From positions 124,001 through 188,000 of the forward strand of contig JAUIKS010000002.1 in the NCBI GenBank assembly GCA_030430565.1: a stretch of DNA of 64,000 bases, written 5' to 3'. Both the position numbers and the translations under genes were made by a program. This document shows, in pieces, positions 39,874 to 49,397 of this stretch (its first letter is position 1; every line of letters begins with the position of its first letter). Origin of the DNA: Polyangia bacterium. GTDB taxonomy: Bacteria; Myxococcota_A; Polyangia; Nannocystales; Nannocystaceae. The notes below the pieces were generated by a model, which ran no database searches, was not told the DNA's origin, and saw only the letters and a list, made by a program, of their open reading frames with translations.

Positions 39874-42396
39874 GTGCCGATGCTCGAGGGAGCCTCGCCG
39901 TTGCTGCTCACCGCCGCCTCGAAGATGGTCGACAACCCGGCGGCTGCGGCCATGTCACCGACGGTCGCGTGGATGCTCTCGGTGTGCGCGATCGCGCTGC
40001 TCTCGCTCGCCGTCCTCCACCGCGAGCGCGTGCGGCGGTTCTTCCTCGAGCTCGAGGACCCGCGGACGCTGGGCCTGTTCCGCGTCGTCTTCGCGTTCCT
40101 CGTCATCTGCAACATCAACGACCTGTGGGAGCACTTCGTCTTCCTGTTCACGGACGAGGGCATCCTCAACGCCAGCGACGCGCAGGAGCTGCTCGCGCCG
40201 AAGGGCTTCACCGGCTACGACGACGGCGGGAGCGGCGGCCAGCCGGGCTTCTTCGGCCTCCTCGGCTTCCTGCAGCTGTTTCGCGACCGCTCGCTCTCGC
40301 TGCTGTTCTTCTTCGACAGCCCCCGGTTCTTCTGGGGCTACGTCATCACGCTGGAGCTGCTGCTCGCGCTGTGGATGATCGGGCTGTGGACCCGGGTCAC
40401 CGGCGCGCTCGCCTGGCTCATGCTCAACGGGCTGTACTGGCGCAACACGTTGCCGCTCGAGGGCACCGAGAACGTGTTCCGCTGCTTCTTCTTCTGCATG
40501 GTGTTCTCGCGCTGCGGTCACGCCTACAGCCTCGACAACTGGCTGCGCTGTCGCCGGCTGCGCCGCCAGGGCCTGCTCTCCGAGCCAGGTGACCAGGCGC
40601 GTGGCGACGGCGCCGGGCTCCCGCCCTCCGCGGCCCACCCGCGCGGGCTCGAGGCGGTCTACCGCTTGATCCCGGTCTGGCCGCGACGCCTGCTCATGCT
40701 GCAGCTCGCGACGATCTACTCGGCCACCGGGATCCTCAAGAACGGCGACATCTGGCGCGACGGCGACGCGCTCTACTACGCGCTCAACCTCGACCACTTC
40801 TACCGCTTCTACCCGCAGAAGATGTCGGCGCTGCTGGGGACCAACCTGTTCCGGCTGATGACCTGGGTGACGCACTGGTGGGAGGTGTTCTTCGCCGTCG
40901 TGCTGATCGGCGTCGCGCTCCGCTGGGGTCGGGCTCAGCGCTTCCCGCCCATGGACCGGCGACAGCGCTGGCTGACGCGCGCGCTGTGGACCACGCTGAT
41001 CGCGACCGCCGGGGCGGTCGTCGTCTACACGCTGCCGGCGCACATGCGGCCCGACTCGACCTGGTCGACGAGTCAGGCGCAATGGACCTGGGCGATCGGC
41101 TGGGCGATCGGCGGCGCCGCCGTGGGCTACCTCGCCCATCGAGTGACGCGCCGCCCGTTCACGCTGCGGCTCGGCGGCCGCGAGTTCGTGCTCGACGCGG
41201 AGTGGGTCTCAGCGTGGATCTTCGGGCGTCGGCTGTGGCTGACGCTCGGGGTCGTGTTCCAGCTGCACCTGATGATCCTGATGAACATCGGCCTGTTCCA
41301 GGCCGTGATGATCGCGGCGACGCTGTTCTTCCTGAGCCCGCGCGAGGTCAGCGAGCTGCTGACCCGCCTCGGGCATCGACTCGCGCGCGCCCCCGCGCTC
41401 GGCGGGCTGCTCGCGCGCGCGCTGCCGCGCGCCGTCGTCGAGGGCCGCTCCCCGCTCCCCGCCGAGGACCCCGCGCTCCCGCGCCTGCGTCGCGACGCGC
41501 GCCCGGTCCCAGCCTGGGTCCTATGGCTAACGCTCGCGGTCGTCGTCGTCGTGACCGGCGTCTACCGGCACACCGACGGCGTCGTCTCCCTGCGGAGCTT
41601 CGTGTTCTGGCTGCCGGCTTGGTTCGCGGCGGTGATCATCGTCGACGCGCTGCTGCACCCGGCGCGCTGCGAGCAGCCCGCGCCGCGGATGCCCTGGGCC
41701 TACGGACCGCTCGGGCGCGTGCTCGTCAGCTCGCTGATCGTCGGCCAGATCACCGCGGTCGCGCTGTGGTCGGTGCCCGAGAAGAACTGCACCTCGAGCT
41801 TCCGTGAGCCGATGCGCCGCGTGCTGCAGCCCTGGCTCGCCGGGACGGCGACGATGCAGAGCTGGGCGATGTTCGCGCCCAACCCGCCGCGCCGGAACGT
41901 GTTCCTGCGCGTGCTCGTGCGCGACTCGGAGGGCGTGAGCTGGGACCTGCGCAGCGACGTCTACGCGCCCGAGAAGAAGCCGATCCCGTGGATCTGGAAC
42001 GACCGCATGCGCAAGATGCATCGCCGCATGTCGAACCGCTCCAACAAGTTCTTGCGCTGGTACGCGCGCTACCACTGCCGCAAGTGGGCGCTCGAGCACG
42101 GCGGCGAGACGCCCCAGGATGTCGAGATCTACCGCGTCTCCTACCTGATCCCGACGCCGGAGGAGGTCCGGCGCGACGGGCCGTATGTTCCCGAAGACAG
42201 GCTCAAGACCCACGGCGGCGAGGTCCGGATCGCGCGCTCGGTCTGCGCCTCGGACATCCGCGGCCAGCTCGACAACGAGCTGCGCGCCCGCCACGACCTC
42301 CCGCTGCTGCCCGAGGACTCGATCCGCCGTTGGAAGAAGGAGCGCCGCGAGAAGTGGGAGCGCGCGCGAGCGCTGCGCGCTCGTCACCGGCGCTGA
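39874..42396 (+). CDS. Large fused HTTM (VKGC-like) membrane protein
   Basis: The ~840-residue protein has a multi-pass HTTM region at ~50-300 (RTLGLFRVVFAFLVICNI, LMLQLATIYSATGILKNGD, GDALYYALNLDHFYRFYP), further membrane segments to ~620, and a ~200-residue soluble C-terminal domain with MQSWAMFAPNPPRRNVFLRV. HTTM is the membrane core of the vitamin-K gamma-carboxylase family, but catalytic carboxylase function is not shown by sequence here. The same two parts occur as separate genes at 48252-50172. Start is GTG 39874 or ATG 39880; no Shine-Dalgarno is visible. Confidence 0.85.
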   Translation: MPMLEGASPLLLTAASKMVDNPAAAAMSPTVAWMLSVCAIALLSLAVLHRERVRRFFLELEDPRTLGLFRVVFAFLVICNINDLWEHFVFLFTDEGILNASDAQELLAPKGFTGYDDGGSGGQPGFFGLLGFLQLFRDRSLSLLFFFDSPRFFWGYVITLELLLALWMIGLWTRVTGALAWLMLNGLYWRNTLPLEGTENVFRCFFFCMVFSRCGHAYSLDNWLRCRRLRRQGLLSEPGDQARGDGAGLPPSAAHPRGLEAVYRLIPVWPRRLLMLQLATIYSATGILKNGDIWRDGDALYYALNLDHFYRFYPQKMSALLGTNLFRLMTWVTHWWEVFFAVVLIGVALRWGRAQRFPPMDRRQRWLTRALWTTLIATAGAVVVYTLPAHMRPDSTWSTSQAQWTWAIGWAIGGAAVGYLAHRVTRRPFTLRLGGREFVLDAEWVSAWIFGRRLWLTLGVVFQLHLMILMNIGLFQAVMIAATLFFLSPREVSELLTRLGHRLARAPALGGLLARALPRAVVEGRSPLPAEDPALPRLRRDARPVPAWVLWLTLAVVVVVTGVYRHTDGVVSLRSFVFWLPAWFAAVIIVDALLHPARCEQPAPRMPWAYGPLGRVLVSSLIVGQITAVALWSVPEKNCTSSFREPMRRVLQPWLAGTATMQSWAMFAPNPPRRNVFLRVLVRDSEGVSWDLRSDVYAPEKKPIPWIWNDRMRKMHRRMSNRSNKFLRWYARYHCRKWALEHGGETPQDVEIYRVSYLIPTPEEVRRDGPYVPEDRLKTHGGEVRIARSVCASDIRGQLDNELRARHDLPLLPEDSIRRWKKERREKWERARALRARHRR

Positions 42397-42602
42397 CCCA
42401 CGACCGCGGCCGCGCGCGACGCCGCGCGGCGTGACTCCGCGCGCGGGCGCGCGCGCGCGTGACGACAAGCACCAAGAGACATATTCCCGAGACGAGCGCG
42501 CCCCCGCACCGTGCCCGGGCCGCGGTCGTGATACATCCAGTCTGTCGCGCTCCGCGAGCGCGGGGCGACCTCCTCGAACCAGTCCGCTCGACCAGGCGCG
42601 CA

Positions 42603-43226
42603 GTGCATCGAACCCGCATCCTCCTGATCCGTCACGGCCACTACGAGCGCGTCGGGAACCTCGGCGACACGGTCTGGGGTCTGACCGCGCTCGGGCGAAA
42701 GCAGGCGTCGAAGACTGGCCGGCGGCTCCGCGACCTCCTCGGCCGCGATCGTGAGCGCGACCAGTTCGGCGGCCTCTACAGCAGCCCGTGGCCGCGGGCG
42801 CTCGAGACCGCCAAGCTCGCGGCCCGCGAGCTCCGGATGCGTCACGACTCGATCATGATCCGCGAGTACCTGCACGAGGTCATGCCGCTCGTCGACCCCG
42901 AGATCTCGGCCAACTACGGGATCCACCCCGGCCTGCCGGTGACGAGCAAGCACGACCGCGAGATCACGGTCAACCAGGTCGCGCGCGTGCGCGAGGCGTT
43001 CTTCTCGAGGCCGACGCGCAGCAGCACGATCATCGTCTTCACCCACGGCAACCTGATCCGCTACCTCGTCACCGGCGTGTTCAAGCTGCCCTTTGAGGCC
43101 TGGAACCGCCTCGACATCGCGCACGCGGGGATCACCGAGCTCCAGGTCTTCCCCGAGGGCTTCGAGGCGCTGATCACCTTCAACGACACGGGCCACATGC
43201 CCGTCTCGATGATCACGACCGCCTAG
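42603..43226 (+). CDS. Histidine phosphatase family protein
   Basis: The ~207-residue protein has the phosphohistidine motif LLIRHGHYE near the N-terminus, YSSPWPRALETAKLA, and the second catalytic block IIVFTHGNLIRYLVTG. These place it in the phosphoglycerate-mutase-like/SixA/PGAM5 histidine phosphatase family; the substrate (protein phosphohistidine or phosphometabolite) is unknown. GTG 42603 puts the RHG 9-10 residues from the start as usual; an open frame reaches back to 42459 but encodes non-conserved sequence. Confidence 0.85.
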   Translation: MHRTRILLIRHGHYERVGNLGDTVWGLTALGRKQASKTGRRLRDLLGRDRERDQFGGLYSSPWPRALETAKLAARELRMRHDSIMIREYLHEVMPLVDPEISANYGIHPGLPVTSKHDREITVNQVARVREAFFSRPTRSSTIIVFTHGNLIRYLVTGVFKLPFEAWNRLDIAHAGITELQVFPEGFEALITFNDTGHMPVSMITTA

Positions 43227-43511
43227 CGTTCGCGGTGATCGCCGCGACCGCCGCGGCCGCGCGGCTCGAGCCGCGCGCGCCGTCGACGGAACACGACTTG
43301 CACTCCTGTCGCCGCAGTGACGCGATCACGAGCCCACGCGCGAACGAAGCCGCTGTTGGCGCGTCGACGCTGCCGCGCGTGTCATGGGTCGAGCGTGACC
43401 CGTGACACGGGCGTCGTGAATCACATCACCTACACCGACACGCGCCCGCGCGCTCCCGTCGCGGCGCGATTAACCAACAGCAGACGCACTGACCTCGGAG
43501 CCTGACGACCC

Positions 43512-44372
43512 ATGACTTGCATCGCTATGAACTCCTCCTCTCCTTCCCGCTTGACCCTCGGCGCGCTCGCGCTCCTGATCACCGTGGCCGCCGGCCCGCT
43601 CAACACCGGCTGTGACCCCGACGGCGGCGACACCGTGGGCGACAGCGACAGCGACAGCGGCGACCCGAGCGAGAGCGACGGCGACACCAGCACCACCGGC
43701 GGCGAGTCCAGCACGAGCGCCGCGACCAGCGACCCGAGCGAGACGACGAGCGGCGGCTCTGGCGACAGCAGCACCGGCGGCGCGACCGATACGACTGACG
43801 CGACCAGCAGCACCGGCGAGACCACCACGGGCGCGACCTCGGCGACCAGCAGCACCGCGACCACTGACGAGCCGACCACGACGACCGGCGTCGTCGGCTG
43901 CGAGGACGCGCTCGAGCCCATCACCGACCTGCAGAGCGCGCTCGCGGTCCGCTGGGGCGACATCCCCGACGACACGACCAGCGGCAGCTCGGGCAGCTCG
44001 GGCACCGGCGGCGACGAGCTCGATCCCGAGACGATCCTCGTCACCATCGCCAACCACACCAAGAACACCTGCGAGGAGCCCTTCGGCATCGGCAGCTGCG
44101 ACGGCCAGCTGCTGTGGAAGGTCGACTTCGTGCTCCCGCCCGAGTACCAGCAGCCGGGCCTCTACACCCTCGAGGAGCTCAACGGCGGCCAGTTCGCGAC
44201 GGGCCCCAACGGCGACATCCCCGACGACTGCTGGTTCGGCGGCGGCTCGCTGTTCGGCTCGGTCCTGATCGAGTCGATCGACGAGAACACCGTGGTCGGT
44301 CGCCTGTGCGGCACCGATCCGCTCGAGGACTTTGATCCGGACGGCTCCTTCGAGGCCTCGGTCTGTCAATAG
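43512..44372 (+). CDS. Ser/Thr-stalk lipoprotein of unknown function
   Basis: The 286-residue protein has a lipobox (AAGPLNTGC), a ~90-residue Asp/Ser then Ser/Thr/Gly stalk including a GDSDSDSGD hexanucleotide-encoded stretch, and a small C-terminal domain with four Cys (CEDALEPITDL, CEEPFGIGSC, CWFGGGSLFG, CGTDPLEDFD). ATG 43512 and ATG 43527 are both possible starts. No family was recognised; the layout matches the other stalked lipoproteins here. Confidence 0.75.
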   Translation: MTCIAMNSSSPSRLTLGALALLITVAAGPLNTGCDPDGGDTVGDSDSDSGDPSESDGDTSTTGGESSTSAATSDPSETTSGGSGDSSTGGATDTTDATSSTGETTTGATSATSSTATTDEPTTTTGVVGCEDALEPITDLQSALAVRWGDIPDDTTSGSSGSSGTGGDELDPETILVTIANHTKNTCEEPFGIGSCDGQLLWKVDFVLPPEYQQPGLYTLEELNGGQFATGPNGDIPDDCWFGGGSLFGSVLIESIDENTVVGRLCGTDPLEDFDPDGSFEASVCQ

Positions 44373-44418
44373 ACGCGCGGATCAGGTCGCGGCGATCAGC
44401 GCTGGTAGCGACGACGCT

Positions 44419-45390
44419 TCAGCTCGCGCTCTGGGTCTCGAACTTCTTGCGATACGCGAGCCCGGCCGCGAGCTTGTCCTTGAGCGAGGCGACCAGCGCC
44501 TCGTCCTTGAGGTCGATGGGCGGGGTCGTGTCGTAGGCCTCGTAGAACACGTCGGGCTCGAGCTCGGTCGGGATCTCGAGGGCGCGGCGGATCTTGCGGT
44601 TGTCGGGGATGAAGCCGCGCGGCAGCAGCCGCATCACCGTCTGCCCGATCGTGCCCTGGAGCCCGCAGATCAGCACCTGCGCGGCGCCGGGGTGCAGCCC
44701 CCCCTTGGGCAGGCCGGCGAGCTGCTCAAACTCGTCGAGGCGCTCGGCCTTGAAGAAGTCCTCGGCGCGCCCGCTCGCGCCCTTCCAGCCGGTGTCGATG
44801 TGCGTGCGGCTGACCGTCGGCAAGTACTTCATGCCGGTCTTCTCGGCCAGCTCCACCATGCGCTCGCGGTACCCCAGGTCCGCCGAGTAGCTCGCGCCGT
44901 GGATCATCACGGTGTTCGAAAGATCGACGTTCGGGTCGTTGCGGTACTGGCTCTCGACGATCGAGAGGAAGGGCGCGAGACCTGTCCCTGCCGCCAGGTA
45001 GATCCGCATCCGCGGGTTGTCCTCGCCCATCGTGTCCTCGATGGTGAACTTCCCGGTCGGGCGCACGCGCGCGTACATCCGCGCGCCGTCCTTGATCTCC
45101 CACAGCAGGTGCGTGAGCGGGTTGTCGGACTCAGGGTGGTCGACGTAGCGGATGTAGAAGTCGATGTAGTCGCGCTGCTCGGGCTCGGAGGCGATCGACA
45201 TCGGCCGCTGCACGCGGCCGAGCTCGGGCTTCTTCTCGTTGTTCAGCCCGAGCACCATGTACTGCCCAGGCGTGAACCAGGCGCCCTCGCCCGGCACCCC
45301 GTCGTCTGGCTTGACGCGAAAAATTGCCAGCTTCGGCGTGATGTCGATGCGCTTGATGAGCGTGGCGTTGTACTCGAGCAGCTTGGCCAT
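44419..45390 (-). CDS. Ferredoxin-NADP(+) reductase-like flavoprotein
   Basis: The 323-residue protein has an FNR fold: FAD-binding RPMSIASEPEQRD, PTGKFTIEDTM, the NADP-binding YLAAGTGLAPFLSIVESQ, and ICGLQGTIGQTVMRLLPRGF. It would transfer electrons between NADPH and a ferredoxin or flavodoxin. The nearby cytochrome P450 (46385-47701) is a plausible electron-transfer client. A C-terminal Ser ends the chain without the aromatic found in plant-type FNR, so it is more like the bacterial type. Confidence 0.9.
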   Translation of the reverse strand: MAKLLEYNATLIKRIDITPKLAIFRVKPDDGVPGEGAWFTPGQYMVLGLNNEKKPELGRVQRPMSIASEPEQRDYIDFYIRYVDHPESDNPLTHLLWEIKDGARMYARVRPTGKFTIEDTMGEDNPRMRIYLAAGTGLAPFLSIVESQYRNDPNVDLSNTVMIHGASYSADLGYRERMVELAEKTGMKYLPTVSRTHIDTGWKGASGRAEDFFKAERLDEFEQLAGLPKGGLHPGAAQVLICGLQGTIGQTVMRLLPRGFIPDNRKIRRALEIPTELEPDVFYEAYDTTPPIDLKDEALVASLKDKLAAGLAYRKKFETQSAS

Positions 45391-45450
45391 GTTGGCTGGA
45401 GTCTACAAGAGTCGACGAACGCGCCGTAGCGAGTTCACGCCCGGAAACGT

Positions 45451-45490
45451 CGTTGCAAAATTGATTTTGAATTCCCTTTTCATTACAAGA
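45451..45490 (-). promoter_or_regulatory. AT-rich candidate promoter of the ferredoxin reductase gene
   Basis: This is the most AT-rich patch in the window, 60-100 nt upstream of ATG 45390. A TTGTAA -35-like element (45483-45488, minus) is followed at 17 nt by ATCAAT. The match is weak, but the base composition contrast is strong. Confidence 0.35.
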
Positions 45491-45558
45491 ATCGCCGCTA
45501 CGCGGTGGTACGCGCGCGTCAGCACGACGCGGACCCCCGCACGTATCGAGGCCGCCGC

Positions 45559-45874
45559 CTACGACCCTAACACCTGCTCGATCGGCCGGAGCACTCGCGC
45601 GGCGCACTCCGGCGGCGCCGGCTCGGTCCACAGCGACACCACCACCCCGAGCACGATCGCGGCGACAAGCCCGTGGGCGACGGGGGACCGGCCCAAAGCT
45701 TGGGAGCCAACCCGCGACCGCGAGCAGGAGCGCCGCGTTGCCCCCGATCGTGCGGCCGCCCAACAAGTCGTCGTCGGCGCTCCGGCTCGTGCGGCGGTAG
45801 GCGACGTAGCCGATGGAGAGCGTGATCGCCAGGTAGACGAGGTTGACGAGCAGGAGGACGGTGTTGGTCGCCAT
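45559..45874 (-). pseudogene. Sodium:solute symporter remnant with internal deletion
   Basis: From ATG 45874 the frame reads a typical SSS-family N-terminus (NLVYLAITLSIGYVAYRRTS, then DDDLLGGRTIGGNAALLLA). Near 45690 the reading frame changes, and the other frame continues as a typical C-terminal helix and tail (PVAHGLVAAIVLGVVVSLWT to a stop at 45559). The two ends together encode about 105 residues where ~450-550 are usual, so roughly 400 codons were lost and the frames no longer match. It is non-functional. Unrelated minus-strand frames cross the region but have no family features. Confidence 0.75.
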
Positions 45875-45989
45875 TCGCCCGTCACTCCCGCGGCGGCCGA
45901 ACTGGATCCGGGCGTCGGCCGACGTGAGCGCTTCTCAACACCGCAGGGCGTCGCGCGCGAGCGCTCTCGACCGATCCGAACGCGATAGT

Positions 45990-46361
45990 ATGGATCCGGT
46001 GATGAATAACAGCGACGTAATCAGGACCTGGGTCGAGCGGTTCAACGAGCGTGATGTCGCGGGGTGCACCGATCTATACGCGGAAGAAGCGTCCCTACAC
46101 GTGTCGTTCGCGGACATCGTGGAGGGCCGCGCCGCGATCAGGGCGATGTTTGAAGCCTACTTCGCGTCCGCGCCGATGCGCTGCGTCGTCCGTCAACTCT
46201 ACGCTGCAGACGGTGACCGTGTCGTGCTCGAGTGGGAGGACAAGGTCGGCCTGCTCGGCGTCAACATCTACGACCTCGTCGATGGAACGATCGCGCGCCA
46301 GCGCAACTACTTCGATCAGCTCAGCTTCTTGAGACTAAACGGCCTGCCGCTGCCCGCGTGA
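45990..46361 (+). CDS. NTF2-like/SnoaL-type small protein
   Basis: The ~123-residue protein has the NTF2-like pattern TWVERFNERDVAGCTDLYAE followed by VEGRAAIRAMFEAYFAS and a C-terminal sheet segment VVLEWEDKVGLLGVNIYDLV. SnoaL/NTF2-like proteins are small cone-shaped barrels that act as isomerases, cyclases or binding domains; function cannot be assigned. ATG 45990 and ATG 46002 are both possible; an upstream frame to 45843 overlaps the pseudogene and is not used. Confidence 0.8.
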   Translation: MDPVMNNSDVIRTWVERFNERDVAGCTDLYAEEASLHVSFADIVEGRAAIRAMFEAYFASAPMRCVVRQLYAADGDRVVLEWEDKVGLLGVNIYDLVDGTIARQRNYFDQLSFLRLNGLPLPA

Positions 46362-46384
46362 TCGCCCGCGCGGGCCGCTCACCG

Positions 46385-47701
46385 CTACCGCCGCGCGCGC
46401 AGCCGCAGGCGCACCCCGCCCTTCGGCGCGAGCACGATGTTCTTGCGCACCGCCGGCAGCTCGCCGTCAAGGAGTTCGAACTCGAAGTCGCGCAGCAGGG
46501 TCGCGATCGCGATGCGCGACTCGTACAAGCTGAACGCCGCGCCGATGCAGCGCCGGTTGCCGCCCCCGAACGGCAGGTACTCGTGCGGCCGCGGCTTCTT
46601 GCCCATGAAGCGCTCAGGGTCGAAGCGCAGCGGGTCCGGGTAGATCGACGGATCGCGGTGCACGAGCACGATCGCCGGGCACAGCGTGACGCCGGCGGGG
46701 AGCTCGTAGCCGGCGAAGGTCGTCGGGCGCAGGAGCTTGCGAAACACGACGTCGACGATCGGGTAGCGACGCAGCGTCTCGTCGATCACCGCGCCGACGA
46801 ACGGCAGCCGCGCGAGCTCCTGCGGCCCCGCGTCCTCGTCGAGCGCGTCGACCTCGGCGCGCGCGCGCGCGAGCAGCTCGGGGTGCCGGTGGAGCGCGTA
46901 GAGCGTCCACGCCAGGCTGACAGCGGTGGTCTCGTGACCCGCGGTCAGCAGCGTGCGCAGCTCGTCGCGGATGTTGCCGTCGGACATCCCGCCGCCGTCC
47001 TCGTAGCGCGCGCGGACGAGCAGCGCGAGGATGTCCTCGCGCCCCTCGTTGTCCGCCCGCGTGCGCTTGATCTGCTCGTACAGCAGCTCGTCGAGGGCCC
47101 GCGAATGCTTCTGAAAGGTCGCCCACGGCCCCAGCCCGAAGGGCGCGACCTGGGTCTTGGGGCTGAACAACAGAAACGGCTTGGCCGCGCGGAGCGTCGC
47201 CCGCACGGCGTCCTGCGCCGCGGTGATCTCGGCGCGCTCCGAGTAGCCGAACACCGCGCGGACGATCGCCTCGAGCGACAGCCGCGTGGTCCGCTCGAGC
47301 GCGTTCAGCTCCTCGCCGACGCCGAGCCCGGCGAACGCGGCGCGCGTCGCCTCGATCATGACCTCGCCGTAGGCCCGCATTCGATCGCCGTGGAAGGGCG
47401 GCGTCAGCAGCTTGCGCTCGCGCTTGTGCTCGGCGCCGTTCATCATCAGCACGGTGTGATCGCCGACGAGCGCGCGGGTCGACTCGAAGCCGAACGACCC
47501 GTAGAGCGTCGCGTCGCGGTTGGCGAACATCTCCTTGATCAGCGCCGGCTGAGCGGTCGCTACGATCGGGCCGTTGCCCATGGGCAGAAAGAACGGATCG
47601 CCGTAGCGCTCGCGGTAGCGCAGCAGCGCCTCGGTCGGCGTCCGCGCGACGCGAATGGTCGTGAGCAGCATCGAGCGGGGACCGGGGGGCAGCTTCGCCA
47701 T
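46385..47701 (-). CDS. Cytochrome P450
   Basis: The 438-residue protein has all P450 landmarks: N-terminal LPPGPRSML, the I-helix TAGHETTAVSLAW, the K-helix ETLRRYP (ExxR), FDPERFMG and the heme-binding FGGGNRRCIGAAFS (Cys ~386). It is soluble, with no membrane anchor. The active-site sequence resembles the CYP110/CYP-bacterial fatty acid or terpene oxidase group, but the substrate is not predictable. A ferredoxin reductase-like gene lies nearby on the same strand (44419-45390) though not in the same operon. Confidence 0.95.
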   Translation of the reverse strand: MAKLPPGPRSMLLTTIRVARTPTEALLRYRERYGDPFFLPMGNGPIVATAQPALIKEMFANRDATLYGSFGFESTRALVGDHTVLMMNGAEHKRERKLLTPPFHGDRMRAYGEVMIEATRAAFAGLGVGEELNALERTTRLSLEAIVRAVFGYSERAEITAAQDAVRATLRAAKPFLLFSPKTQVAPFGLGPWATFQKHSRALDELLYEQIKRTRADNEGREDILALLVRARYEDGGGMSDGNIRDELRTLLTAGHETTAVSLAWTLYALHRHPELLARARAEVDALDEDAGPQELARLPFVGAVIDETLRRYPIVDVVFRKLLRPTTFAGYELPAGVTLCPAIVLVHRDPSIYPDPLRFDPERFMGKKPRPHEYLPFGGGNRRCIGAAFSLYESRIAIATLLRDFEFELLDGELPAVRKNIVLAPKGGVRLRLRARR

Positions 47702-47770
47702 GTCACGGGATTGTAGGCCGTCCCGCGCGCCGCGTCGGAACCTCGCCGGGGCGAAGTTGTCCGTTCCGAC

Positions 47771-48265
47771 ATGCGCCCGCTGCTCGCCGCCCTCCCGCTG
47801 CTCGTGGTCTCCTGCGCCAGCGCCCCGCGCTCAGCCGACGCCGCGAAGGACCGAGCCGCGCGGCCGAGCGCTGAATCGCGCGGCCCCGCCGGCTGCGCGC
47901 TCGAGATGCCGCCGGTGTACGAGTGGGCCCACTCGAGCTCCGCGGCGCTCGCGTCCGGCGTGCTCGCGCACTCGATCGACAAGAGCCTGATCCGGACCGT
48001 GGTCCGCGAGCACCTCGAGGAGATCCGCGACTGCTACCAGGAGGGGCTCGCGCGCGACCCCACCCTAGGTCGCCTCGCGCTGCGCTGGGACATCTCGACG
48101 ATGGACGGATCCGTCTCCGAGGTCGAGCTGAGCGACACGAGCCTCGAGGACCCCTGCGTCGTCATCTGCGTCATGGAGCAGGTCGAGACGTGGACCTTCC
48201 CGGCCTTCCACGGCCGCGAGGGGACCGTCACGATCACCTACCCGTTCCACTTCACGTCCGAGTGA
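47771..48265 (+). CDS. Lipoprotein with AgmX/PglI C-terminal domain
   Basis: The 164-residue protein has a short lipoprotein signal (ALPLLVVSCAS) and a domain with SLIRTVVREHLEEIRDCYQE and LGRLALRWDIS, the AgmX/PglI C-terminal domain found in many myxobacterial proteins and named after gliding protein AgmX. That domain is TonB-C-like in fold and may bind envelope partners. Four Cys residues could form disulfides. Its stop overlaps the converging HTTM gene by 14 nt. Confidence 0.82.
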   Translation: MRPLLAALPLLVVSCASAPRSADAAKDRAARPSAESRGPAGCALEMPPVYEWAHSSSAALASGVLAHSIDKSLIRTVVREHLEEIRDCYQEGLARDPTLGRLALRWDISTMDGSVSEVELSDTSLEDPCVVICVMEQVETWTFPAFHGREGTVTITYPFHFTSE

Positions 48266-49397
48266 GCCGCGCGCGGGCCCAGGCGCGCAGGCGCGCCGCC
48301 TCTGTCGGGTGCAAGAACGCGAGGTACGCCGCGACGGTCAGCGGCGAGAACCAAGCGACGTAGAGCAGCAGCTGGATCCCCGCGTGCATCAACACGCCGA
48401 AGCCGAGGAACAGCCAGCGCGCCGAGGGGAGCCAGCGCCAGCCGGTCGCGGTCTTGATCCAGTCGAGGATCGCGAGCGCGGCGAAGACCTCGGCCGACAG
48501 CAAGATCACGAGGCTCGACGTCCACGCGTAGGCGAGCGCCCCGAGCAGCGCCACGCCGAGCTGCACGTATCGCATAAAGCGCGCGCGCGAGGACTCGCGA
48601 AACCACTCGAACAGCACGAACGCGCCGAAGGTCATCTCCCAGTACAGCACCGCGAAGGTCGCCGGCTTCAGCAGGTACGGCTGCGCCGCGGCGAGCCAGT
48701 GGTTGATGAGGAAGTGCCGGTTGTAGGGGCTCGCGGCCGCGTAGTACATGGCCTCGCCGGTGACGCGCCAGGTGTCGCCGGTCTTCGCCATGGCCGCGTT
48801 GACGTAGAGCACCGCGAGCTGCAGCTGGATCAGGCGTCGGCACCACACGGGCACCGTCCCGCCGAGCCCGCGCCAGCGCGCGTCGAGGCTGAAGCCGCGC
48901 CCGGTCGGCAGCAGCATCACGAAGAACGCCAGCGCCGAGTGCCACTGATCGGGCATGGAGTAGAGCAGCGGGTTGCGCCCGACCATGCTGATCCACACCA
49001 GCCAGGCGATGAAGGACGACAGCCGCGTGAACAGGCCGAACATCCAGCAGACGTGCGCCAGCACGCCGACGGCGTAGACCAGGCGCACCGCCCAGGCCTC
49101 GCGCACGTAGAAGAACAGCGACCAGCGGCTGTGGAAGGCCTTGCGCGCGTGCTCGCCGAAGATCGCGGACTCGTCCGAGAAGTACTCGGCCACGGCGCCC
49201 AGGTGCGCGAGCATGCTGAGCGTGAACACGAGCACGATCGCGGCGCGGCACATCCCGAGCGCGGTCGCGTCCTCCTCCCCGAGCAGCGCCGCGTTGACGA
49301 AGCGGCGCCACGGTCCCAGACGACCCGCGCCGCTGGGCTCGGGCGCCGCGCTCGCGGTCTCGGTGGGTTCAGGGGTCGCCATGGCGCGCTCGATCAT
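48252..49397 (-). CDS. HTTM-domain membrane protein
   Basis: The 381-residue protein consists largely of membrane helices with the HTTM pattern: LGMCRAAIVLVFTLSMLAHL, CWMFGLFTRLSSFIAW, LIQLQLAVLYVNAAMAKTGD, and GEAMYYAAASPYNRHFL. HTTM is the core of vitamin-K gamma-carboxylase-like proteins and spreads horizontally. It is the short stand-alone form of the fused 840-residue protein at 39874. It overlaps the preceding companion gene by 29 nt, so the two are translated together. Start may be ATG 49397 or ATG 49382. Confidence 0.85.
   Translation of the reverse strand: MIERAMATPEPTETASAAPEPSGAGRLGPWRRFVNAALLGEEDATALGMCRAAIVLVFTLSMLAHLGAVAEYFSDESAIFGEHARKAFHSRWSLFFYVREAWAVRLVYAVGVLAHVCWMFGLFTRLSSFIAWLVWISMVGRNPLLYSMPDQWHSALAFFVMLLPTGRGFSLDARWRGLGGTVPVWCRRLIQLQLAVLYVNAAMAKTGDTWRVTGEAMYYAAASPYNRHFLINHWLAAAQPYLLKPATFAVLYWEMTFGAFVLFEWFRESSRARFMRYVQLGVALLGALAYAWTSSLVILLSAEVFAALAILDWIKTATGWRWLPSARWLFLGFGVLMHAGIQLLLYVAWFSPLTVAAYLAFLHPTEAARLRAWARARLTRT

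Noticed and set aside
43399..43411. CCCGTGACACGGG inverted repeat upstream of the lipoprotein at 43512
   Set aside because: GC-rich 6-bp inverted repeats with a 1-nt centre are expected dozens of times in a window of this size; no supporting position or copy was found.
45131..45874. Minus-strand 247-codon open frame
   Set aside because: Only its first ~57 codons have family features (symporter N-terminus); the rest is an out-of-frame shadow across the pseudogene and the ferredoxin reductase gene.
46364..46375. GCCCGCGCGGGC hairpin between converging genes as terminator
   Set aside because: It is a self-complementary 12-mer without loop or U-tract, common in such GC-rich DNA.
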